In this document: one piece after another, positions 12,201-23,705 of the stretch
Layout: every line of letters starts with the position of its first letter
Numbering within the stretch: position 1 is the first letter of the stretch
From: Coniferiporia sulphurascens
Lineage: Eukaryota; Basidiomycota; Agaricomycetes; Hymenochaetales; Hymenochaetaceae
Direction: 5' to 3'
NCBI GenBank assembly: GCA_002794785.1
Contig: NBBA01000001.1
Coordinates: forward strand, 4,588,001 to 4,652,000
Length of the DNA stretch: 64,000 nt
Translations under genes and position numbers: made by a program
Notes under the pieces: model-generated
Seen by the model: the letters and a program-made list of their open reading frames with translations, nothing else
Databases searched by the model: none
Told to the model about the DNA's origin: nothing

Positions 12201-14783
12201 CACGGGAGTTCCCACTCCCGTTCCCGACCTGTGTTGCACACGGCGGGTGCCGGCGGATGTTGTTCGCAGCGCGGTTCGCCAGATGCCATAGGCCATTGGA
12301 CAGGTGCGCTGGCCCTTGGAGCTCAGGTCGCGGCGGACGCCGACCTCTGTTGCAGCGGTCATATGGAAGCAGCCACACCATAAACCTGACACCCCTTGCC
12401 AGCGGAAGCAACCCTCTCTGGTCCGAACTCACAAACCGGTTATGGCGAGTATGACGCGCGTAGCTGGGATACCGGCCTAGGTATTATTAACACACTCAGG
12501 AACCGGACATAAAAACCCAGTATGAGCCGTCTCGGAGCCACGGATATGTGCCCAGAAATGGACCCGTCCCACGGCACCCACAAGATTTGGGTCGGACGAA
12601 GGGTCAAACTCAATCATCAGATACCTTGTGTTCTCCCGGAGCAAGTCCACCTAGCGTGTGTTCGTATGCAAAGTCCGCATCACGCGGTACATGCACCATT
12701 CACAGAGCTTACACATGCTGTATGGGGTCCAAAGGCGAGTGAAATCAGAAGCAAAGAGTCGAAGTAATCTTGTTTTATGACTGTTCCTATGCGGGTCAAG
12801 CACCCTCGCAGATGGCGCTGCGTGTACTCCCAGGAACCGCCGGCTGGGCGCGTATGACCATAGTCTTGTGCGCATACAGGCAGCAGTAGAACCATCATGC
12901 ATTTGCAATTATCCTTTGTTCTTTTTCCGAACTGGCTCTGCCATTCGTCACATTTGTGGGACATCGATACTGGCCTCGCGTTCTCGCATCAAAAAGCGGA
13001 ACGTATTTTATCCCGGATTAGCATTGTTCGTGCCCCTTGTGTGTGATAGACGGGAGTGAGGAAATTGGAGAAGCCGCGAAGGAAAAGCGGAGAGCCGTGC
13101 TTGTGTTATCTGTGGTTATAAAGACGGAGTTGAAATATTGAAGTGCGAGTAAAATACATTGTATAATCGGTACTTAGTTTGACCGCCGATTGCAAGGATC
13201 ATTGCAACTCCTCCGCGGAATGAGGTGGCAATCTGGGTAGGGCGTAGCCACTCCTATGACTATGGCACGCAGTTTTCCCCCGAAAAGAGACGCTTCCCTT
13301 TAGGAAAGGCCGCTATTTGCAATGAGGACGAAGGCCGAGCCATCTTTTGCAATTTGAGAGTTGAGTTCGCCATTCGTTTCAAGTGTCACGGAGGTCTGGC
13401 CTATACGAATCGGAAGGTTTTGCATATTCAAAAAGGCTGGATCAGCTGATGAGACATCGAAGACGAATAACGGCTCTGTAGAGCGGCTAAGTCAATCACG
13501 GATGAGAGGGAACGAGAAGAGTTGAAAGAATCGGAACTTGCGCTGGCCGGGATTACAAGTTGTCACGTGTGATGGCCGAGTCTGGTACGCATACCTGCCG
13601 GATAGTAGACCAATATCATCTCATGTCCCCCAGATCAATCTTGTTGCGGCCGTCGCTGTTAAGTTGTGTGCATGCAAAGAGCATCCAGTGGTTGCGACGA
13701 CGATGTCAATGCGCTACAAGTTTTCGCTACTGGATTTCAGCAGTTCCGAGTCGCAATGCACTCCGGGTATCTAGTAAGTGATCGCGCGAGAACTCGAGCG
13801 CGCATACAGGCAGCGAAATACTTTGAATGGATTTTTTCTATCTCCGAACGGCCCAATTCGGCATCAAGTTCACATCTAACCCCATCTAAAGTCTGATTGG
13901 AGACATACCTTTACCTATGGATTAATTGCGCGTATAACACCTGCTTGAAGGTGGTGGAGTGCTATGCTCAGGCTACAAAGGTCCGGGTTTATCTCATGTA
14001 TGGGAGGTTTTCCCGCATGCTGCTCGCCGCAGTATTTTTTTTCGACGCATAGACTATGCGCGAATGATTATATGCTAGGCACCTTACAGCTTCCTATGTT
14101 TTATTTTCATTTTGTCAAGCTCCGACAGTCGTCAATCTTGGGATGCCAATCGCTTTCTTCGTCTCGTTCTGGCTCTATCTGGCGCTATGCTAGTCTCACA
14201 CTGCCGGCAGTTGCATCTTTTTACTAACCGAGACTACTGATCGACACAAGTCTATATAATGGTTAATCAAATGATCTCCGTTAATTGCGCCCAAGTTGAA
14301 GCTAGCAAAGCGGACGGAAAACGGAAATTGATAATGACTTAAGCTACATGACAAACGTAAGAATGAAAGACACATGTTGGCCAAGATTTTTCTGCACTCA
14401 GCCAAGCCTAAAGAACTTTTAAGACTGTGGCTTGGTGATGGCGATCGACAAGATCGACGCTTTCCGGTAAATCGGAATAGCTCCCGCAATTTATTTGCCT
14501 TCGTCTTAGCGCAAAGCCAAACCAAAACGCCTTAATCTATCATCCAATCAGCCCGCTTCTTAATTTTTATTATTAGGTAGGTTCTGGATACAAAGTTGGG
14601 AAGCTTACTATTGAAGAAATTGTCCTATGTCCGAATCCTACATAGTGAGACAAGCAGTGTAGACCAAAGTTTGTACTGTAAAGAAAGGGTGACGCTAGAT
14701 GGAACCGTAGCTGAAAAGTGCTAATTAACTATGTAATATTCTACAAAAAACAAGCTAAAACTACGAAACTAGTCCTGAAAATA
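9274..14783. other. 5.5 kb gene-poor region
   Basis: No gene can be supported with confidence. The first part (9274-9700) is pyrimidine-rich and looks like the 3' untranslated region of the upstream membrane-protein gene. At 10060-10110 there is a G/A-rich low-complexity tract. At about 10260-10340 there is a simple stretch built on GAACTCGA and TATAG units. Open frames at 10937-11308 (+) and 10947-11393 (-) overlap each other and neither resembles a known family. From 12.4 to 14.8 kb only short frames with frequent stops occur. Confidence 0.5.
11496..12392 (-). CDS. Unsupported long open frame (298 codons)
   Basis: This is the longest open frame in the 9.3-14.8 kb gap. The translation is rich in Arg, Ala, Gly and Pro and shows no domain, signal peptide or transmembrane pattern that I recognise. 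There is no neighbouring exon with family similarity. The local sequence is GC-rich, which lengthens chance frames. It could be an orphan gene, an exon of an unrecognised gene, or noise; I lean to noise. Confidence 0.15.
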   Translation of the reverse strand: MSGLWCGCFHMTAATEVGVRRDLSSKGQRTCPMAYGIWRTALRTTSAGTRRVQHRSGTGVGTPVLLITRLPALMLSFWFPTHSGKRKKATKINSPEARITIHTRVGGSARTEAKNGSDLRAAFTVCELRKDVGQAELICFCIFYVRRRPGAQPRPAVRACVPVHKYKKKIGTKIPCSYRGCIARVYREVWPTSLPRKYRTHAPAPVRAVRLPPGWPLMHSPSARGSEWEARSIEIELFIIQADAKKSKGSNVLRLGSVPDGVKSLLRIHSSTLYRAQLSTARGDRPVWCTLCEARRRS

Positions 14784-17075
14784 TCAATTACAAGGGGTTG
14801 TTTCCCATGGACAAAAAAGGATACATTCACTTATACCAGCCAGAGACCTGACTCCTAGTCGAGCCTTCCCCTCGAGGCTGGAAAAACTATCAGCGTAGTC
14901 ATATATATTACCTGGCGAGGATGGAAGTAGACTTACGGGCTCCCCAAGAGGACTTATGTCGCCCCCGAACTTATAGGAATCTTGCATATCCCTAACATCG
15001 AAGACGGGCCGACCCTGTGTCGAGGAACCGAAACTAACTAAGAGATAAATTTGAGTAGTTGTAGAGGACTGGGACTCACCACAAGGCTTGCACTGCGTTT
15101 ATCCCAGCTGTTGTCAATTAGCCGTCTTGGAATCCTGGATAGGTCGAAGGACCCGATCTGAGATGGCGTGTACGAGCTTCGCCTAGCATTCAGACTTGAA
15201 ATCATCATAAGCGTCGAACATTCCAGGAAAGTCGGTGAGCCTCAGGACGTACACTGCCATCAGAGAGTTCACATACACTGTTGCTCTCATAAGGGATACG
15301 AATTTTGAAACGACAGAGGCAACGTACTCTTGCTCGTCACGAAATATATTCCGAGGAAAATGAGGTTGCTTCGCATTGTTAGTCCCTGCACGAGGTCAAC
15401 CGACAGTTTTAAGAATACAGCATCTTAACTCACACAAATCAGGTCTGCAACTGTCAGTATGCTATGGCGAATTGTTTAGAGAAGTGATAGTCCATAAAAA
15501 AAACAGGACGAACCTTGTGAGCAAGCCAGTGTTAATAATGTACACCAGAAACTTGTCCAAGGACGTGTCACTGCTGCTCATGTCCTTTATTAGCGCCTGA
15601 ATAAGTTTCCTGATTCGAGAGTGCTGTATACTATACCTGGAGAACCCCCTGCCATCCCTGACGAGGTAAAAGAAGAGAGCTGCTGTTAACAGAATATCTG
15701 ATAATGCGGCAACTCCCAGAGCCGATGCGAGGATCCACTGCGCACGCAAGGTTAGTTGGCAGAAAGGGAATAGCAAATCACTAAAACGTACGAAGTGATT
15801 ACTGGTGAAATTTGCGAAGAATGAAACTTCGAAACTAAAACGGAAGTCATTCAGTCCCGGACCAACCTAAGGAAGAGGATCTCCAAATACATACGCCAAT
15901 GCAGTGGTTCCTGAACAAAGTTTAAAAAGGAACGATGATGAGATCTCCATTATAGAAATGTACTTTCTCCCTACCGATGCAAAATGCTAAGGAAAGGCTC
16001 CGTTAGCACGTCTTTTTACTCAATAACTAGATAAAATGCTAACCAAGCCTTACAAGCCCTGTGATAACCTGGAATAACTGAAGATCAGAACCTTCCGGTG
16101 ATTGCGGTCGGACAACATCAGCACTTACTATTGCCCCGGCTACCCAAAATCCTCTTTCGCTCACTTCATCAATCATGAGTGAGGTCTATGGGACACATGA
16201 AAAAGTGGTGCGCTCACAAATGTATATCCTCTGAGCGAAGAATCTGTATAGATCATGAGACTTCGGTAGGTATTTCATGTAGCTTTGACTTACGCGTGAG
16301 AAAGCAAAGCGATGACACCCTGTTAGAGAAGAGTAGACGATTGTATGCGTATTAGGGGAGAGCGATTGGCAGAGTGTTATTACGTAAGCTGCGCACGGTG
16401 ATGGTAATTGTCAACTGTTTCGCAAAGTTTCGGAATTGTTGGCATCATCGTTAAGTCGATTTCTCGGGTAAAGGTAGTAAAACACTTGCTTCAAATGACC
16501 TGATTGATGATATGTGGAGGCTCAATTAAGGGAATGATGCAGGATGGGTCTTATCAAAGCTTACCAAACACCTTCGAGGAGAGTTAAAGGTTGAAGAAAA
16601 TGTGACACTAGGTAGTAATAGCTTATTAGGATGAATGATTAGCCGAAATAAATGACATGAGAACTGAGCGTGTACGCACCTTGAATGTGTACATAAAATG
16701 AGGTGCAGAGTGTCGAGAACCCTTTACAAAATGTCGCAGTTATTACCTCGATGGCGATGTAGTCATAGAAATTCCCACCATAAAACAACGGCCTAGCGAT
16801 TTGTGAGACCCACGGTAGAAGACAAAAAATTCCGATCTGGCGCTCGCCACTCACCAGGCTCTTCAGTACAGATGGGTCGTCAGGGTACATACGGAAGTAG
16901 CGAAAGAACTGGTGTGTCGTCAGGCCATAGAGGCTGAAAGTTTGGGAGAAGGCCGTCAGCGTAAGTTAGTCGTGCACGCAATTTCGAGTTGTACTTACGC
17001 AGATGCAACGAAACTCCCTACTAATATGGCACCCATAGTGTTGTCGAGCTTTGGGATCGACAGAGGCGAAGACAT
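14784..17075 (-). CDS. DUF6534-like seven-helix membrane protein, copy A
   Basis: Basidiomycete integral membrane family of unknown function. Start ATG at 17075. The first exons are 17075-16999, 16933-16855 and a 14-base microexon 16792-16779, and they join in frame. Family hallmarks read in order: TMGAILVGSFVASALYG in helix 1, then HQFFRYFRMYPDDPSVLKSL, then AVVLWVLDTLHLIL across the microexon junction. The C-terminal half has SDILLTAALFFYLV followed by DKFLVYIINTGLLT near 15560-15740, and NSLMAV and SLNAR segments near 15.2-15.3 kb. The last exons and the stop (14784 taken from the longest frame) are uncertain. Copy B lies just upstream in the same orientation with the same exon phases. No disabling change was seen in the exons I could join. 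Probably located in the plasma or an internal membrane; substrate unknown. Confidence 0.7.
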
Positions 17076-18030
17076 GTCGGAATGTCGACGTCGACGTCCT
17101 CGAGATCCAGGAGGTATCCAGGCGACAAGTTTATACGTGAAGACGGGAAAGAAGTGGAAGATGGACAAGGGATTGCAAGGGGAGTGGGGGGACTATTCGT
17201 GCGATGTGAGGGCCGCTCCGGGATTGATCGCCAAAGCGCCGGAGGTCGAGCAAGTTTCAAGAACAAGCACGCGGTACTCAGGGGCCCACTTGATGGCTAC
17301 GTAAACCAAGGTGAACATCAAGCTGTGATGAAGGGAAGCTACTATGAGGCAGGGAATTTTCGTGTGTGATAACTGCAGGGGATCGGCATTCACTGAGTAT
17401 CAAACTTCCGAGCTTTCCTCAGACTTCAAGTGATGGATTCCTCCGTTAAGCGCTTATTCGACACTTTGCTGCTATGTCAGCAGAGGATACCACATCAGGA
17501 AGGAGGGGAAGTGCTCTGTTCGCAACTCCGTATTCAGACTTCGACTACGTTCCAATCAGTCCTCGGTTTCCCGCGATGCCGGTTCCTGAGGTACATCAAG
17601 AAGTAAATAACGGTTTTATGGAATCCTGACAGTGCAGCGGAAGTGAATTTGATGAGAATCAGTCGTTATTTCCAAGAGCTGGCTTCAATCCAGGAATTGG
17701 GCGCTTCTAATAAATATCAAAAAAAGATACAAGTCTGCACGAAGACGCAAGTAACTACAGGTTAGAGATAATAAACGATAAACAACGTACATACAACAAA
17801 CGGAGCCAGTTATATCGTGTCTGAGTCCCTAAAACCTATTTTACTAAAGTCCCCAAAGTCCAACCCTGTCATCTAAATAGTGACGGCCATATTAACTTGC
17901 TGCCGTTTTCCGAGTGTATGCAAGTGATCATCTTACCTGATTTTGCAGTGAACTTGATCCTTCTATATTCATATCAGTTATGGATATCACGGGCTAGTTG
18001 ATCGTCAGTACAAGGAGCTCGACGTATCTA
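17076..18030. other. Spacer between the two DUF6534-like genes
   Basis: Only short frames occur. The interval probably holds the 3' end of copy B and the promoter of copy A. No repeat or RNA gene was recognised. Confidence 0.5.
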
Positions 18031-20004
18031 TCAGGAAGTCTTTACCCGGTGTCGTGGAGATGAACGAAGTTCATTGACATCCCAGGCTGGGATGTGACGT
18101 ACGCCCTTAACATCGAAAGACCCGTGATCGCTACTACGAGGGAGACCCTTCCTTGAGTTTAAGCTAAAGACAGGGGGTTGAGACTCATAAAACATCAGAG
18201 TGTGGAAGATTTGGCGCACACTGCTAGCAAGGAGTTTGTGTAAACTGGAGGGAACTGAGCTTATAGTCCGTGGTGAGGAAGCGTAAGACTCACGCTTGCT
18301 AATGACGAAGAACATTCCGACATAAACTAAGTTAGCTTCCATGAGTGCGGCCTGTATGTAAGGTTCAGTAACGTCAAGTCTGACGTATCCCACCAGCTTG
18401 GCCACATACACAGATTAACACAGCAGTACTATAAACACTGTCGAGATCTGTTAGTGTCGAAATGCTCTGAAGATCAGGAGAAGTGACATACACCGTCAGC
18501 AGTCCAGTGTTGACGGAATAAAGCAGGAATTTGTCGATGATCGAGTCTGTTACTCCGAACCCAGTCTTGCTCCGTTTGAGGAACCAGTACAAGGAAACAG
18601 TGATCATGATATCACAAACTATGCCGAAGCCTAGCGTGAGACAAACGAGCCACTATCAAAGGGATCATCAATAAGTCCCGCTCGATCGTGTAAACAAGCA
18701 GAAAATTTTATACAGTAAAGTCTTCGAATTTGATGAATGATACTTCCTCGTATGAGACAATGGTAATTGCTAGCGTTAAGTGATGCACGTCGATTCCGGA
18801 ATGCATGCGTCAGCGAACCAGCAAGAGTAATTTTGACAGAAGCAGATGGCGAGATTACGCACCTATCGCAAATGCTATGCACAAAAATAGACAAGTAGAT
18901 GAACTATTATGCAAACACGAAAGAGGCACATTAAGCTCATACCAAGGCGTGTTATGGATACAATCATCTATAAGGAGTAGCGACTTTCAATAAGCTCGTA
19001 AGAATGTAATAGTGGTTACTCACGATAGCGACTGCTACCCATAGACTTTTGCTATCTGCATGAGTCAGTCCAGAAATAAGCCTTTACGAGAAAAAGACGA
19101 GCGAAAGGGGGTGACAACTCCTTACACATGTAAATGAGTCTAGAGAAGAAGCTTCATAGGCTTGTCAGGGCTATACAGAACCAAGTGCATCCAAGAAAAC
19201 TTACCCATGTGCTATGGAGGATATGAGCCCCTGTAAAGGAATTAGCCATAGTTTCCAATAACTGAGTAGCTCCCACGTACTGTCAGTGTTATAGATATCT
19301 TTCGCGCAGTCACCGAGTCAAAGTAAGAATATGATGTCCCGCGTGAAAAAGCTGAGCTCACTCGCAGCGACCTAATCACAAGATCGCGCATTAATATAAA
19401 CCCTCGATCAGTGAGATATCCTAACTTACCAGACACCATCAAGCAGCGTAAATGGGTTGAAGTAATTTGAAACCAAATAGTAGTAGCTGACGGGAGCCAT
19501 GATTATTCAGTAACCAACAAATGAGGTATCAGCCCATAATGTTCTCGCTCACCACGTATGCATAATAAGGATCGAGTGTAAAGTATCCAAAAGCCTGGAT
19601 TATATATGCCATGAGTTTTCATTGGTGGAGATTGTGCTGCCTTACGAACCACATAACCCCGACCTAATGAATTGTTGCATTCGCATGGTTTGAAATTCAG
19701 CGCGTACGCATGAGGAATAAAAAGTTGATGCTCACCACAATCTTCGTAATCAAACTATCATCGCCATACATTCGGTAGTACCGATACATTTGGTGACTGA
19801 TCAAGCCCCAGAGACTAGCGCGAATAACGGGCTCAGCGCCATGAGCAGCACGAATGGCGACAAGCGAACTCACGAAACCGCGAAGTAGCATCCCACAAGC
19901 AACGCCCCCATCAGGGTGTTCTGTGACGGGAAAACGGATAATAGCATTGCCCCGTTTTCCGTTGCTTCCACTCCCCCAAAGCTTGTTTCGTTGCCGGTCG
20001 ACAT
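18031..20004 (-). CDS. DUF6534-like seven-helix membrane protein, copy B
   Basis: Paralogue of copy A in the same orientation. The chosen start is ATG 20004, with exon 1 20004-19874 ending in NTLMGALLVGCYFAVS. The next exon reads LWGLISHQMYRYYRMYGDD. A 14-base microexon follows (19663-19650). Downstream, VGVMWLLDTLHSILIMHT and YYYLVSNYFNPFTLLDGVW join in frame over GT-AG introns. Later exons carry SLYWFLKRSKTGFGVTDSI and DKFLLYSVNTGLLT (about 18.48-18.61 kb) and end with SLNSRKGLPRS before the stop at 18031. These are the diagnostic DUF6534 segments in the right order, and no internal stop appears once the microexon is included. Exact boundaries between 18.4 and 19.4 kb were not fully solved. 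Function unknown. Confidence 0.72.
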
Positions 20005-23000
20005 GATAAAAATCGAGTTTCTCTTGGTGGACGTAGGGGATGGTGTAAAAATGCTCGGGCTGTCGTCAGTGCCGGTAAGCACCTGTACAAATGAAGGTCG
20101 ACGAAGAATCGGTGCACGACACTACTTGGTATATCAGTCTCGCCATCATGCTTCGCGGGTTCACCGGAGACACTGCCTCGTTGCGTATGCAACCGCGAAC
20201 TGAGCATCGAAGTATGCTGCACTGCGTATCAGTTTGGAATGCGTAGTCCGTGATAGGCACAATATGATGAAAGAGTCCACATGGAAAATACCGTCTCACT
20301 GAAAGAATGATTTCTGGGAGAATTGGGGTGGCTTCCCTGTTGCAGCCTGGAGTTCCAGTCGTTCAGTAACGAAATTACAAAACCCTACTGATCGCAGAGA
20401 AACTGAAGCGCACTGAAATGATACTCGGATGCCATGCGACCATCTACTTGCGTTGGCAAGTAAGGGTACTCCGAAGGCTCTCCATCAAATTCACTCGCGT
20501 ATTTGCAATTGACGATCTCACATCGTCAAATCCAAAAACTTCCTTGATCTGCGAGCCGTCGGGCGGCCGAGTTGGGGCTGAAGCCAAAGATGATTGACGG
20601 TAAAGTCCCAAACCGGATCCCTAAAGTTTAGCGCCCGCGCCGATAGCATTTGCGGAGGACGCCTCACTGGTAATTGCCAATAGGGACAGTAGACAGCAAC
20701 GATATCTTCCCAAGGAGCAACACACGGCCTTGATGCAGTTTAAAGACAGTCCCCAATATCTCTTCTTATGCTCAGAAGGTTATTGCTCACCCGAGAATGC
20801 ACCGTACCGTGCGAGTGCAATGCTGATTGGTGGTAAGCGCTGGCACGAAGAATTCATGTGTTGACATCATTCTTAACGCGAGACCTCAGACCAACATGGA
20901 ACGTGGCAAAGGCTCAGCACCGCGATGTGCACGCGGCTTAGGTCGGGCCGTGATGTTAAGGGCCGCAGGCATCCTACGTGGGCAGTGAATGTTTGACTAG
21001 TCTAACCGTTGGCAAAGACCATATTTGACATCACTGGCAGTGGCGAACCAGCTTACGAGTTTCAGTTTACCTTGCGACACCCCTGGAACCAGCTAAGCCA
21101 TAGTAGTATAGAAACGGCTTGATGGAGTTCCTGTGGTGGGCGTCATATGCTTTCGCTTGCCTGTCCCGGGAACAGATACATGTATGTGTAATCAGTGCCA
21201 GAGTCGTACTCAACCGGATGCGAGCAAAGGCGACCATTTTCTGTTACGTATTCTCCGGCTGCGTATATGAATTTTCACGAGAGGAAATTCAGGCATAGCC
21301 CTAGCGTGAGGCTCTTAGTTGACCATGAGGAGCATCGCATAACCACAGACTAGTAGTTGAATGACATGCTCAATGCTGTTGACGAGCAGGTCGTAACAAG
21401 GGTCGGTGGAATTCGCGCGCCGAGCGGTGGCTGAAAGGGTCGACGATATGGACTCAGCTTCCGATTAGAGCCCGAGGCATCTCATCAAAAGCTGGAGGGG
21501 GCGCTCGTATGGAAAGAAAGGCCTGAAAATCTCCGTGTAGGTAGGAAACGAAGGAGCTCGAGCCGCCAACAAAGTTTTCGTGCAGAAAGGTGACTTGTCA
21601 TTCCGAAATAGGTAACCTCCGGCTAGCCAGCAGCTCTACCCAACGCCAAATCGTCGCCAATGGATACCTCCCAAGACTCGACTCCAATTTTCAATTTCTT
21701 TGTTGCATGTTGATCTCTTATCTGTCATGAGTGCCGAAGCCTTGTGATTCATGATATCGATTATCAGAGCACCCCAAGTCTTGATACATCGCTTGTTCGC
21801 TGATCCCACCAGAGGATACGCGGGCTTCACGTTGGTAGACAAATCGATCCGGGGTTTGTCGCTCTAGTGCTCTGTCAACCCCACAACATGTCACCATAGG
21901 CTTGTCTTTGCAAAAGGATGGCCACTAATAATCTTTACAGGGCATCGCACAGCCTGTGCAGGCCAAAACTGATAAACGCGGCTTGGTTGAATGTGACTTG
22001 GCACAGTGGAGGCGCAGTTCTGACAAAGTATATTTCTTTCAGCACTTCGGCTTCGTGTAGTTTTGTTTTTGTTTTTGTCGCACAGAAAGGGCCCAGGTGA
22101 CTGGCGTGTCTACTTTGCAGGTCATCGCTTCAACACTGCTTCTTATCCTGACGCCAACTCCAGCTATCGGGTTATACCGTTATAGTACGTCTGAGCAAGG
22201 TTCATGTCAACGAGATCACTAAAACTCAAGAAACCCCAGCGTTGCCTCAGTGTTCGCGGGTCGTTGCATCTACCCTCTCAGTAGGTTTATTTTATCGCCG
22301 CAAATACCGGACTGGAGTCAGTGCTTGTTCAATCCCATGAGGTTGGCACTCCCGCAGGTTGTGGTCCTTCGAGTGTACTCGCACTATGCTGCTGCGCCAC
22401 TGTCTATGTGGCCGTCCATTTCCTTCATTGTAAAACTCCTTCTGATGCATCCGACAGTTTATCCTTTGAGGTCTTTCCGGTCAAACGCTATCGGCATGTG
22501 AGCCCGTTGTACACGTGCTTGTGCATACCCAGTACAACTTCCAGCTGCGATACGCAGGTCTACCATTCCTTGCAACGATGGTCGGGTTTATCTTAACCAT
22601 AACTGTTAACGAGCCTCTTGTCCAACTTTTCGTCCAGATGACCTTCCCTTCCTTCATTCTCTTTGTATCCCGACGCGCTCAGAACACCATTTAAAATCAT
22701 TCCTAATCTCTTGGAAAGTCTTTTAATCTCTAAGCCAAAGCGACGCCCTGACCATTTTCCATGATTTACTTGGCTTCTTATGCCCCCCCTCCCCCCCGTT
22801 TTTTTTTTCTTTTTTTCTTGGTCTGTATAATGAGCTTAACTGTTTCTCGGCTTCAGATCGGATACAATAAAACATCAAGAAAACGATGCCATAGTTTAAC
22901 TCCAAGGTTTCCGGTGGGATAACCTTGTATTTAAACTCTTGTATCTTTCCCTTGATGTATTCAGTGTGAAGTTCATTTAAAATAGGGTGCATAGTCTTAA

Positions 23001-23705
23001 GTGAAGTGTTGATATTTCCCATCGCTCATGGCACAATTCCTGCTGATTTTGTGTACGAGTAAAGTCCAGTACCTTTATTCTTCTTAGGCGTATTGGATTA
23101 TAACACCTTTTCGTCCACTCTCTGTGCTGAGTACCGCTATTTCGCATTCCTTTCGCTGAGCCTTATTCCGATTCCTCTCATCTTCTTGCGTAATGGTGCG
23201 ATCTTCCATGGAAAGTCGCAATATGCCCTGGATGCGAAGGGGTTGCTAATAACCGCTGCCGAATGCGCAGGCCCGACGCGAGGCCCGCGTAAGTTTAGCA
23301 AAGCATGACTGCGATGTAGACGGCGACAACTACTTCAGACGTTACGGAAGAGCTAATAGCGGGGATAAAAGGCGAAATGGCACGATACGGCCGCTGGACT
23401 GAAGAGAATGGATTTCGGTGCAATCACGTCGGTCAACTACTGCCTTACTCCCACCGTGACGCGGCACTTTTGTGAAAATTCGACACTGAAGATTGATACA
23501 TACATGAACATGCCATGTACGCTTTCGTTTCCAGTGTCGATGTGAATTGCGACTTGTGGCGACCTTCGACTCTGTAACAGTTTCCTAGAAAGGTTGTCGA
23601 ATGCGCAAAAGAAAGGTGCCTTTTTCCAGAGACTATATATACGTAGGGTTTAAAAATAAAAAATAAACAAGAGCAAAAAATAAGCACGACGTGTATTGCA
23701 GGACG
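20005..23705. other. 3.7 kb region without a recognised gene
   Basis: Only short open frames are present. At 22130-22670 (+) several hydrophobic frames occur close together, one containing VVVLRVYSHY, which faintly recalls the LRVYALY segment of DUF6533 proteins. The similarity is too weak to call a gene or relic. At 22787-22820 there is a C-run followed by a long T-rich tract. The last few hundred bases are the 3' side of the EXO5 gene. Confidence 0.45.

Noticed and set aside
16770..19660. Both DUF6534-like genes as pseudogenes because of apparent stops
   Set aside because: The stops lie in introns once the 14-base microexons are recognised.
22130..22670. A further DUF6533 relic containing LRVYSHY
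   Set aside because: Only one short motif matches; the other family segments are absent and the frames are broken.
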